NCBI GenBank assembly: GCA_015234465.1
Contig: JADGNA010000008.1
Location: 62,001-126,000, forward strand
Length of the DNA stretch: 64,000 nucleotides
Direction: 5' to 3'
Origin: Salinibacterium sp.
GTDB lineage: Bacteria; Actinomycetota; Actinomycetes; Actinomycetales; Microbacteriaceae
In this document: in pieces, positions 34,399 to 43,820 of the stretch
Numbering within the stretch: position 1 is the first letter of the stretch
Layout of the letters: the number at the start of each line of letters is the position of its first letter
The notes under the pieces: model-generated
The model's database searches: none
What the model saw: only the letters and a program-made list of their open reading frames with translations
Told to the model about the DNA's origin: nothing
Program-made: the position numbers and the translations under genes

Positions 34399-35126
34399 GC
34401 CTCGAGCGCGGCCTTCTGCAGGGCGGTGAGGCTGTTCGTGCCCGCGAGCGCGAGGTCGAGCAGGGCGTCGAGCTCGGCGCGGTCGAAGGGGACCCCCTCC
34501 GCCGTGCCCTGCACCTCGATGAACTTGCCGGAGCCCGTCGCGACGACGTTCATGTCAGTGCCCGCACGCACGTCCTCCGTGTAGGCGAGGTCGAGCATGG
34601 GCGTGCCGTCGATGATGCCGACCGAGACGGCCGCGAGGCTGTCGGTGAGGGGCGCCGCCTTCTGCGCGATGAACTTGTTCTGCTTGCCCCAGTCAAGCGC
34701 GTCGGCGAGCGCGACGTAGGCCCCCGTGATCGCGGCCGTGCGGGTGCCGCCGTCGGCCTGCAGCACGTCGCAGTCGATGACGATCGTGTTCTCGCCGAGG
34801 GCCTTCATGTCTACGACGGCGCGCAGGCTGCGGCCGATGAGGCGCGAGATCTCGTGGGTGCGTCCGCCGATCTTGCCCTTGACGGCCTCGCGGTCGTTGC
34901 GGCTGTTCGTCGCGCGCGGCAGCATCGAGTACTCGGCCGTGACCCAGCCCTTGCCCTTGCCGGTCATCCAGCGGGGCACGCCGTTGGTGAAGGATGCCGT
35001 GCACAGCACCTTCGTGTCGCCGAAGCTCACGAGGCAGCTGCCCTCAGCCTGCTTGCTCCATCCGCGCTCGAAGGTCACGGGGCGAAGCTGGTCGGGGGTG
35101 CGGGAATCGATGCGCGGGTCAGTCAT
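34395..35126 (-). CDS. rph: Ribonuclease PH
   Basis: 243 aa. Motifs are [65 protein letters not shown] and [23 protein letters not shown], which holds the phosphate-binding Arg. It trims tRNA 3' ends by phosphorolysis. Its first bases overlap the monooxygenase stop by eight, so translation is coupled with the preceding gene. Confidence 0.96.
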   Translation of the reverse strand: MTDPRIDSRTPDQLRPVTFERGWSKQAEGSCLVSFGDTKVLCTASFTNGVPRWMTGKGKGWVTAEYSMLPRATNSRNDREAVKGKIGGRTHEISRLIGRSLRAVVDMKALGENTIVIDCDVLQADGGTRTAAITGAYVALADALDWGKQNKFIAQKAAPLTDSLAAVSVGIIDGTPMLDLAYTEDVRAGTDMNVVATGSGKFIEVQGTAEGVPFDRAELDALLDLALAGTNSLTALQKAALEA

Positions 35127-36378
35127 GCCGCAATCCTCCCACGCTCTCGAACTGCGACCGCAGCCCGGCCGAGACGTGCTCCGGCCGGATGCCTCGCCCG
35201 ACCACCCTCGCCATCACCCGTCGTGCGACGGGCAGCACGAAGCGCAGGGCGAAGCGCACCGATGGAGGGAGTGGATTCGGGATCGTGAGGCCCGCCCCTT
35301 CGCGCGCGATGCGCCGGTGCAGCTGCAATTGCACGGGCTGGATGATCCGCACCGGCAACAGTCGTCGTCGCTGTACGGCGGCCAGGTCGCGGCGGGTCAC
35401 CCGGCCGCTGGCCAGCAACGGGGCGAGCCGATTCGCGGCAGCCACCGCATCCTGGATCGCGAAGTTCACGCCGACGCCGAACGCGGGTGACATGGCGTGG
35501 GCGGCGTCGCCCAGGCACAGCACCCCGGGCCCGTGCCAGCGGGTGAGCCTGTCGACCTGCACCGTCAGCAGCTTGATGCCGCCCCAGGAGGTGAGCGAGT
35601 CGACGACGGATGCGACGGGCTGGGCGGTCTTCGCGATCCGCTCCCTGAACGCGGCGAGCCCCGACTCCTGGATGGCCCCGTAGCTCCCCTTCCTGATGAC
35701 CATGCCGGCCTGGTAGTAGCCCTCCCGCGGGATCGTCAGCACGAGCGTGGAGCCGTCGAAGTAGCCGAGGGTCGCGGGCGCGTCGGCGGGTCTCGGCAGC
35801 CGGAACCACAGCACATCCACATCGATGCCGAAATGTTGCACTGGCAGGCCGGCCAGCCTGCGCACGATCGAGCCGCGCCCGTCGGCACCCACCGTGAGCA
35901 CGGCCCTCACCGCGACATCCTCGCCGTCACGGCGGGCCGAGACACCCCGCACGCGCCCGCCCTCGCGCAGCAGCCCCGTGACATCCGCGCCCGTGATCAG
36001 GCGAAAGTTCGGGAACCGCGCCGCCTCCGCGGCGATGAAGTTCAGGAAGTCCCACTGCGGCATGAGGGCGAGAAACCGCGTGCCGCTCGCCGGGAGCGTG
36101 CCGAAATCGACGGGCCGGATGCGGTTGCCCCCAATCACGACATCGAGGGTCGTGACCTCGGTGTGCGGCAGCCTGAGGAACGCGTCCTTCAGGCCGAGCT
36201 CGCCGAGCAGGTCGATCGTGGAGGGGTGGATGGTGTCGCCGCGGAAGTCGCGCAAGAAGTCCGCGTGCTTCTCGAGCACGACAACATCGACGCCCGCGCG
36301 GGCGAGGAGATAGCCCAGCATGAGGCCGGCCGGCCCGCCCCCGACGATGCAGCATGTCGTGTCGAGGGAGGCGGCCAT
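35119..36378 (-). CDS. FAD-dependent monooxygenase (PHBH/UbiH-like) in the murL operon
   Basis: 419 aa, ATG 36378, five bases after the murD2 stop. The N-terminal dinucleotide fold is [29 protein letters not shown]. The DG motif appears as [15 protein letters not shown], and the second FAD motif as [27 protein letters not shown]. This is the group A flavoprotein hydroxylase layout, without the C-terminal thioredoxin-like domain of phenol hydroxylases. Most relatives hydroxylate aromatic or polyprenyl compounds, so a role in wall synthesis is suggested only by its position. It is coupled to murD2 and rph. Confidence 0.87.
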   Translation of the reverse strand: MAASLDTTCCIVGGGPAGLMLGYLLARAGVDVVVLEKHADFLRDFRGDTIHPSTIDLLGELGLKDAFLRLPHTEVTTLDVVIGGNRIRPVDFGTLPASGTRFLALMPQWDFLNFIAAEAARFPNFRLITGADVTGLLREGGRVRGVSARRDGEDVAVRAVLTVGADGRGSIVRRLAGLPVQHFGIDVDVLWFRLPRPADAPATLGYFDGSTLVLTIPREGYYQAGMVIRKGSYGAIQESGLAAFRERIAKTAQPVASVVDSLTSWGGIKLLTVQVDRLTRWHGPGVLCLGDAAHAMSPAFGVGVNFAIQDAVAAANRLAPLLASGRVTRRDLAAVQRRRLLPVRIIQPVQLQLHRRIAREGAGLTIPNPLPPSVRFALRFVLPVARRVMARVVGRGIRPEHVSAGLRSQFESVGGLRHD

Positions 36379-36383
36379 GACGG

Positions 36384-37715
36384 TCAGTCCTCGGTGGCGG
36401 TCGCGGTGATGGCGGCGCGGAAGTCGGCCGCCCGTTCCGCGTAGTTGCGGTAGATGCCGTAGCTGGGCGCAGCCGGCGAGAGCAGCACGTAGCCGCCCTC
36501 CGGTGTCAGCGCCCGCGCCTGGCGCACGGCATCCGCCATGTCCGCCGCGGTCGACACCCGTTGGGCGGCGGGCATGAGCCCCGTCAGTCGTTCGCCGCTG
36601 CCGGGCAGGCCGATGACGGCCTCGATCGGATGCTCGGCGAGGTAGTCGGCCAGCGGCGCGTAGTCGACGCCCCGATCGGCCCCGCCGACGAGGAGCGTGA
36701 GGGGCGCGTCCGCGAAGGCGCGCATGGCTTCGATCGCGGCGTAGGGGCTGGTCGAGAGGGAGTCGTCGACGAAGGTGAGGCCCGAAGCATCCGGGATCTC
36801 CTCGAGCCGATGCTCGAGCGGCGTGAACTCCGCGAGCACCGACGCGACGCGCTCCCGCTCGGCGACGAGATCGAGTCCGTCGCGTTCGACCGCGGCGAGC
36901 GCGAGGCACGCGTTGAGGGCGTTGTGCTCACCGCGGAGGGCGAGCGTCTCGCGGGGGAAGAGCCGCTCCGTGCCGCGCATGAACCAACCGTCGGCGACGT
37001 GGAAGCTCTCCTCCAGCCCCACGAGCTCGGGCGCCATGAAGGGGTGCCGCACCGTCACCTCGCTGATGAGTCGCCCATCGTTGGCGTTGACGATCACGCG
37101 GCGGGGCCCATGGTCGATGAGGTTGAGCTTGTCGCGGAAGTAGGCCTGCTCGCTGCCGTGCCAGTCGAGGTGCTCGGCGAACAGCGAGGTGACGACGGCC
37201 GTGTGTGGCGACACCGTCAGCCCGGCGCACTGGTAGCTCGACAGCTCGACGACGTAGCGCGGCGACTCCGGCAGCGACAGGAGCGGCACGCCGATGTTGC
37301 CGCCGAGCGCGGCAGGCCCGTGCAGCGCCGTCTCCAGGTGATGGATGAGGCTGCTCGTCGTGCTCTTGCCCTTGCTGCCCGTCACCGCGACGGTCTGCTC
37401 CGCGTGCTCGGCGAGCCACAGGCTCGTGCCCGTCGTCAGCTCGATGCCTGACTCCCGCACCCGTTGCAGCAGCGGATGCTGCGGACTCACGCCCGGCGAC
37501 GCGACGACGAGATCGATGGCCCCCTCGACGGAACCGACGTGCACGGGAACCCGCTCGCCCCACACCTCGGTCCACGCGGGTGTGGAGGCCGCGTCATCCG
37601 TGTAGGCGATGACGGATGTCGCGACCGGCGCCGCCAGCTCGGCGACCGCCTGCCCCTCGCGGCCCGTGCCGACGATGAGCACGCGGCGCCCGCGGAACTT
37701 CTCGGTCGCGCTCAC
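36384..37715 (-). CDS. murD2: MurD-family ligase next to murL (MurD2 type: UDP-MurNAc-L-Ala--L-Glu ligase)
   Basis: 443 aa. Mur ligase layout: N-terminal Rossmann-like UDP-binding domain (about 1-105), central ATPase domain (P-loop TGSKGKSTT at 112-120, later VVELSSYQCAGL, FAEHLDWHGS, and LRGEHNALNACLALAA near 266-280), and a C-terminal domain (PLEHRLEEI, FVDDSLSTSPYAAIEAM). The P-loop reads GSKGKST rather than the usual GTNGKTT of MurD. Overlapping murL by four bases, it is best read as MurD2, which adds L-Glu. Canonical MurD adding D-Glu is the alternative, but a dcw-cluster murD should exist elsewhere. Confidence 0.82.
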   Translation of the reverse strand: MSATEKFRGRRVLIVGTGREGQAVAELAAPVATSVIAYTDDAASTPAWTEVWGERVPVHVGSVEGAIDLVVASPGVSPQHPLLQRVRESGIELTTGTSLWLAEHAEQTVAVTGSKGKSTTSSLIHHLETALHGPAALGGNIGVPLLSLPESPRYVVELSSYQCAGLTVSPHTAVVTSLFAEHLDWHGSEQAYFRDKLNLIDHGPRRVIVNANDGRLISEVTVRHPFMAPELVGLEESFHVADGWFMRGTERLFPRETLALRGEHNALNACLALAAVERDGLDLVAERERVASVLAEFTPLEHRLEEIPDASGLTFVDDSLSTSPYAAIEAMRAFADAPLTLLVGGADRGVDYAPLADYLAEHPIEAVIGLPGSGERLTGLMPAAQRVSTAADMADAVRQARALTPEGGYVLLSPAAPSYGIYRNYAERAADFRAAITATATED

Positions 37716-39109
37716 AGCGGCACCCTCGAATCGAGCAGGTCGCGCGCCTCGGCGTAGATGCTGGGCACGGGGGTCGCCTCGCGATCGGCGAACAGCGAGC
37801 GCTCCATCGCGGGGTCACCATCGAGCAGCTCGGGGGCCCGCTCGACGAGCGCCTTGACGACGGCGGAGTCCCACCACTCGGGCGAACGCGCGGCCAAGCT
37901 CATCGCGACGGTCGACTCGGCCTCCTCACCCACGCACTCGAAGGGCTTGTGCGCGTCGAGTCCCAGGAGCGAGGCGAAACCGTCGGCGAGCTCGGGCTTG
38001 GCGAACATGTCGGTGCCGATGATGCCGACGAGGCGGTCGCGGGCCATGAAGGGAGACAGTGCGAGGAACACGAACTGGCACTTGGCACACTCGCCGCACC
38101 AGCCGGGCTCGGCGCCCGAGAGGCGGAATGCCCTGTTGCAGCTCACGATCGCGTCGTCGTAGCGCTCGGTGCGGGCGAACTTGCCCGCGATGCGCAACTC
38201 CGTGAAGGGGCGCAGGAGCGAGAAGTAGGCACCCCGCTCCCCCGTCTGCGCCTCGATCGCACCGGCGAGCAGCTGCTCGGCCTCGAGACTCTTCGACCAC
38301 TGGTGGTTGACGGGCTCGCCGTCCCAGACGAGGGTCGGCTCGGCGGCGGAGTTCTCGTTCGACATGACGACCGGCCCGAGCCCAAGCAGCCGCGCCTGCG
38401 CGAGCGCGATGAGGGAGTTCATGGCCGTGACAGGCACGTGGCCGTTCAGTGCCCCCGACGTGTTGAGTGCGAAGAGGGCGGGGTCGAGCGAGCGGCTCGC
38501 CGTCACGAAGGGCAGCCCGGCCGCCTCGGCGACGCGGCGCATGATGGCGTTGGGGTTGACCGAGAACTGGGTCACGTCGAGGCCCGCGAGCCGCAGCGAC
38601 TCGACCGTCACGACCGAGTCCTTGCCCCCGCCGACGGGCGCGAGAGGCCGAGCGAGACGCTCCCCCTCGAGGGCGACGGATGCCCGGGGCGCCGCGGGCG
38701 CGCCCGTCAACGTCACCGCGGTCTCCAGCAGCGTCGGCAGCCCCGCACGGTACGCGAACTCGGCGAGCCCGTGCCGCAGCGCCTGTTCCAGGAACGCGGC
38801 GCCCTCGGCCGCGAGCCCGTCCACCGCCACCTCGTAGACGGGTGGCGCGGCCGCCTTGTAGTAGCTGAGTCCCAGCACCGCACCCAGCAGGGGCAGGATG
38901 TCGCGGGCGGCCGCCCAGTCGGGCGTCGATCCGTCGGCCGGGGCCGAGAAGCCGATGCGCTCCGTGAAGCTCGAGGGTGCGGCATCCGCCCCCTCGCGCG
39001 GAACAAGCGTGAAGGTGAAATCGACCGCGCAGGCCGACTCGTCGACGCTGAAGCTGTCGAAGCGGAACGCCCCATAGGCGCTCGGGTCGAAGGGGCCTGC
39101 GGTGCTCAC
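37712..39109 (-). CDS. murL: UDP-MurNAc-L-Ala-L-Glu epimerase MurL
   Basis: 465 aa, GTG 39109. After an N-terminal region of about 150 residues comes a PP-loop (LAPVGGGKDSVVTVESLRLAG, residues 157-175), as in AANH-fold ATP pyrophosphatases. Then VMSNENSAAEPTLVWDG and HQWSKSLEAEQLL follow, and a Cys cluster C324/C338/C341/C344 (SCNRAFRLSGAEPGWCGECAKCQF) that could bind zinc, reminiscent of QueC. MurL, described in Xanthomonas oryzae, uses ATP to epimerise the terminal L-Glu of UDP-MurNAc-L-Ala-L-Glu to D-Glu, replacing glutamate racemase. It heads the operon. Confidence 0.86.
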   Translation of the reverse strand: MSTAGPFDPSAYGAFRFDSFSVDESACAVDFTFTLVPREGADAAPSSFTERIGFSAPADGSTPDWAAARDILPLLGAVLGLSYYKAAAPPVYEVAVDGLAAEGAAFLEQALRHGLAEFAYRAGLPTLLETAVTLTGAPAAPRASVALEGERLARPLAPVGGGKDSVVTVESLRLAGLDVTQFSVNPNAIMRRVAEAAGLPFVTASRSLDPALFALNTSGALNGHVPVTAMNSLIALAQARLLGLGPVVMSNENSAAEPTLVWDGEPVNHQWSKSLEAEQLLAGAIEAQTGERGAYFSLLRPFTELRIAGKFARTERYDDAIVSCNRAFRLSGAEPGWCGECAKCQFVFLALSPFMARDRLVGIIGTDMFAKPELADGFASLLGLDAHKPFECVGEEAESTVAMSLAARSPEWWDSAVVKALVERAPELLDGDPAMERSLFADREATPVPSIYAEARDLLDSRVPL

Positions 39110-39115
39110 CGCAAA

Positions 39116-39163
39116 AGACTAGTCGACGGGCATCTGAGACGGCCTGAGCGCCCGCGTTAGGCT
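39116..39163. promoter_or_regulatory. Divergent leaderless promoters of murL and pncB
   Basis: For murL, TAGTCT (39121-39116, minus) is six bases before its GTG. For pncB, TAGGCT (39158-39163, plus) is six bases before its GTG. Both starts lie 60 bases apart and neither gene has a ribosome site, so the two -10 boxes also fix the start codons. Confidence 0.6.
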
Positions 39164-39169
39164 GGCCGG

Positions 39170-40462
39170 GTGAGCGACGCATCGACCGCCCTGCTGACCG
39201 ACCAGTACGAACTGACGATGGTGGACGCCGCCCTGCGTGCCGGCACCAACGATCGGCCGTGCATCTTCGAGGCCTTCGCGCGTCGACTCCCCGGCGCCCG
39301 GCGCTACGGGGTGCTCGCGGGCACGGGCCGGCTGCTCGAGCTCATCGAACGCTTCCGCTTCGCCGACGCGGAACTCTCCTGGCTGCGTGACAACAGCATC
39401 GTCTCCCCCGAGACGATCGACTGGCTGGCCGACTACCGCTTCTCGGGTGACATCCACGGTTACCGGGAGGGCGAGGTCTACTTTCCCGGCTCGCCACTCC
39501 TTGTCGTCGAGGGCGGCTTCGGCGAATGCGTCGTGCTCGAGACCCTCATTCTGAGCGTGCTCAACTACGACTCGGCCGTCGCGACCGCCGCCGCGCGCAT
39601 GGTCAGCGCTGCCGCGGGCAAGCCCCTCGCCGAGATGGGCTCGCGGCGCACGGGGGAACGCAGCGCCATCGCGGCAGCCCGCGCCGCCTACATCGCCGGT
39701 TTCGCCTCGACGAGCAACCTCGAAGCGGGGCGCACCTGGGGTGTGCCGACCATGGGCACCGCCGCGCACTCCTTCACGCTCCTGCACGAGACCGAGGAAG
39801 AGGCCTTCCAGGCGCAGGTCGACGCGCTCGGCCCCGGCACGACCCTGCTCGTCGACACCTATGACGTTCACGCCGCGGTCGAGAAGGCCGTGCGCATCGC
39901 CGGCACGCAGCTCGGCGCCGTGCGCATCGACAGCGGCGACCTCCCCCAGCAGGTCGCGGCCGTGCGCGCCCAGCTCGATTCCCTCGGCGCGACCGAGACC
40001 CGCATCACGGTCACGAGCGATCTCGACGAATACACGATCGCCGCCATGTCGGCGACCCCCGTCGACTCCTTCGGCGTCGGCACCTCGGTCGTCACGGGCT
40101 CCGGCTCGCCCGCATCCGGCATGGTCTACAAGCTGGTGGCGAGACAGGATGCCGGCGGCGAGTGGATCTCCGTCGCCAAGAAGTCGGCCGACAAGGCGAC
40201 CGTCGGTGGGCGCAAGTTCCCCGTGCGGCGGCTCGAGGACGGGGTCGCGACCGCCGAGGTCATCCACACGGGCGCGGCCGAGCACGACGGCCGCGATCTC
40301 CTCGTGCCGCTCGTCGTGAACGGCGCGGTCGAACGGCAGTACCTCGGGGCGGAGGGCACGAGGCTCGCGCGCGAACACCGCGCGGCGGCCGTCGCGGAGC
40401 TCCCGCCCGCCGCGTCACGGCTCAGCCGCGGCGAGCCGGTGCTCCCCACCATCTACGCGTAG
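39170..40462 (+). CDS. pncB: Nicotinate phosphoribosyltransferase
   Basis: 430 aa, GTG start. Family segments are LTDQYELTMVDAALRAG at the N-terminus, FEAFARRLPGARRYGVLAG, EMGSRRTGERSAIAAARAAYIAGFASTSNLEAG, MGTAAHSFTLLHETEEEAF (with the phosphorylatable His) and VRIDSGDL. It makes nicotinate mononucleotide in the Preiss-Handler route to NAD. The gene is monocistronic, ending in a repeat cluster that separates it from the convergent ramB. Confidence 0.95.
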   Translation: MSDASTALLTDQYELTMVDAALRAGTNDRPCIFEAFARRLPGARRYGVLAGTGRLLELIERFRFADAELSWLRDNSIVSPETIDWLADYRFSGDIHGYREGEVYFPGSPLLVVEGGFGECVVLETLILSVLNYDSAVATAAARMVSAAAGKPLAEMGSRRTGERSAIAAARAAYIAGFASTSNLEAGRTWGVPTMGTAAHSFTLLHETEEEAFQAQVDALGPGTTLLVDTYDVHAAVEKAVRIAGTQLGAVRIDSGDLPQQVAAVRAQLDSLGATETRITVTSDLDEYTIAAMSATPVDSFGVGTSVVTGSGSPASGMVYKLVARQDAGGEWISVAKKSADKATVGGRKFPVRRLEDGVATAEVIHTGAAEHDGRDLLVPLVVNGAVERQYLGAEGTRLAREHRAAAVAELPPAASRLSRGEPVLPTIYA

Positions 40463-40467
40463 CCCCT

Positions 40468-40572
40468 TTCACAATTCAGGACCTGGCCCTCCCAATTCAG
40501 GACTTGGCCCTCCCATTCAGGATCTGGCCTCAGCTTCTCCTGAGTTGTGAAAGCCAAGTCCTGAATTGTGAA
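40468..40572. repeat. Cluster of five short repeats in both orientations between pncB and ramB
   Basis: The unit (TTTCAC)AATTCAGGA(C/T)(C/T)TGGCC occurs three times forward (near 40468, 40492 and 40513) and twice inverted (near 40538 and 40554). The outer copies (40468-40486 and 40554-40572) are inverted repeats of 19 bases with one mismatch. The forward copies are spaced by about 21 bases. The cluster can fold into one long hairpin and fills the whole 112-base gap between the two convergent stops. Confidence 0.85.
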
Positions 40573-40574
40573 CG

Positions 40575-42032
40575 TCAGTCCCTAGGCGCGTGCGACTCCA
40601 GGAAGGCATAGACCTCGCTCTGGTCGATGCCCGTCAACGTGCCTGAGGGCACCGCGGCGAGCAGCGAGGAGTTGAGGCTGGCGCTCGGGAGGGCGTGCTC
40701 GGCCCACTTGCTGGCGAGCTCTCCCGGCGGCTTGCGGCAGCAGGCCGGGTCGGGGCACGACGACACCTGGCGGTGCTTGGTGTCGCGGCCGCGGAACCAC
40801 TTCACGTTGGCGAAGGGCGTGCCGACGCTCACCGAGAAGGCGCCCTGGTGGGTCGTCTGGATGCTCGAGGTGCACCAATACGTCCCGGCCGGCTTGTCGG
40901 TGTACTGGTGGTACGGGCTGAAGCGGTCATCGACGTCGAACACCTGCCGGGCGCTCCACCGGCGACACACGACCTGTCCCTCGACGGCGCCGAGGGCATC
41001 CGTCGGGAAGGCAGCGTTGTCGTTCTCGTAGGCCTTCGAGATCGTGCCCGACTCGTGCACCTTCAGGAAGTGCACGGGGATGCCGAGGTGCTGCGTCGAG
41101 AGGTTCGTGAAGCGGTGCGCCGCGGTCTCGTAGGTGACGGCGAAGGTGTCGCGAAGGTCTTCGACCGAGAGCTCCTTGGCGTTCTTGGCGGCCGTGAGGA
41201 ACTCGACCGCCCCCGTCTCCGGCACCATGAGCGCCGCGGCGAGGTAGTTCGTCTCGACGCGCTGGCGAAGGAACTCCGTGTAGTCCTTCGGCTCCGTGAT
41301 GCCGAGCACGTGGCCCGCGAGCGCCTGCAGCAGAGACGTGCGCGGGTCTCCCCCGGGGTTCATCTGCAGGTAGATGCGGCCGTGCTTGCGGTCGGTGACA
41401 GAACGAGTGGATGCCGGCAGGTCCTTCACGTAGTGCAGCGAGAAACCGAGGTGGCTGGCGAGGTCGGAGGCGATGCGCTGCGAGAGTGGCCCGCCCGTGT
41501 GGCCGACGGCCGAGAGGAGCTTCGCTGCGGTCTCCTCGAGTTCGGGAAAGTAGTTGTTCTGCGTGCGCATCTGTTGGCGCAGCTCGGTGTTCGCCCTGCG
41601 TGCCTCCTCCGGTGTCGCGGCACGCTGACGGTGCAGGCGCTCCAGCTCGGCGTGCAGCCCGAGGATCGTCTCGATGGCCTCATCGCTGAGCGACTTGCGC
41701 ACGGGCAGGGGCGGCAGCCCGAGCGATGAGTAGAGGGGTCCCCGCTGCGCGCGCTCGAGCGCGATCTCGAGTGCGGCGCGCTTGGAGGGTGCCTCGGTCG
41801 CGAGCAGCACCTCGAGCCCGACGCCGAGTGCGCGGGCGAGCGTCTGGAGGTCGCTGAGGCGGGGTTCGCGCTTGCCGTTCTCAAGCACGCTCACCTGGGA
41901 GGGTGCCCGGCCGATGGCTGCCCCGAGGTCGTCGAGCGTCATGCCGCGCTCCGTGCGGAGCTGGCGGATGCGCTTTCCGATCGTGAGGGCGTCGAGCGTC
42001 TCGTCGATGGGCGGGGCGAGCATGTCGGTCAT
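40575..42032 (-). CDS. ramB: RamB-like transcriptional regulator of acetate metabolism
   Basis: 485 aa. The N-terminal XRE helix-turn-helix (about 17-75) is GKRIRQLRTERGMTLDDLGAAIGRAPSQVSVLENGKREPR. A central region of IrrE/DUF955-like type (KHGRIYLQMNPGGDPRTSLLQALAGHVLG and ETNYLAAALMVPE) and a C-terminal Cys-containing part (CRRWSARQVF, YWCTSSIQTT, SSCPDPACCRKPPGEL) follow. This matches the short-chain fatty-acyl regulator family with Corynebacterium RamB, which represses aceA and aceB. It is divergent from aceB, supporting the assignment. Confidence 0.88.
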   Translation of the reverse strand: MTDMLAPPIDETLDALTIGKRIRQLRTERGMTLDDLGAAIGRAPSQVSVLENGKREPRLSDLQTLARALGVGLEVLLATEAPSKRAALEIALERAQRGPLYSSLGLPPLPVRKSLSDEAIETILGLHAELERLHRQRAATPEEARRANTELRQQMRTQNNYFPELEETAAKLLSAVGHTGGPLSQRIASDLASHLGFSLHYVKDLPASTRSVTDRKHGRIYLQMNPGGDPRTSLLQALAGHVLGITEPKDYTEFLRQRVETNYLAAALMVPETGAVEFLTAAKNAKELSVEDLRDTFAVTYETAAHRFTNLSTQHLGIPVHFLKVHESGTISKAYENDNAAFPTDALGAVEGQVVCRRWSARQVFDVDDRFSPYHQYTDKPAGTYWCTSSIQTTHQGAFSVSVGTPFANVKWFRGRDTKHRQVSSCPDPACCRKPPGELASKWAEHALPSASLNSSLLAAVPSGTLTGIDQSEVYAFLESHAPRD

Positions 42033-42054
42033 GGATTCAGGGTGCCAGACAACC

Positions 42055-42090
42055 TTCTTCTACGCAACAGAAGAATGGCAAATCTTCTGT
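42055..42090. promoter_or_regulatory. Overlapping dyads in the ramB-aceB intergenic region
   Basis: TTCTTCT (42055-42061) pairs with AGAAGAA (42069-42075) across seven bases. ACAGAAGA (42067-42074) pairs with TCTTCTGT (42083-42090) across eight bases. The middle arm is shared, giving three half-sites, a likely operator for RamB. It is AT-richer than its surroundings. The aceB ribosome site (GAAAGG) lies about 60 bases downstream. Confidence 0.6.
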
Positions 42091-42160
42091 CTCGATTTGG
42101 CGGGAAGAGGTTTGATTCTTGGGTCAGAGTTGGGGAAAGCACCGGACGAAAGGTCACACC

Positions 42161-43780
<1,620 letters not shown>

Positions 43781-43820
43781 CCCACACCAGCCCCATCCCA
43801 CCAACGAAGGAATCAGCACC

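Noticed and set aside
36384-37715. Plain dcw-cluster murD
   Set aside because: No other dcw genes are nearby, the P-loop is unusual, and the stop-start overlap with murL points to MurD2, though activity is untested.
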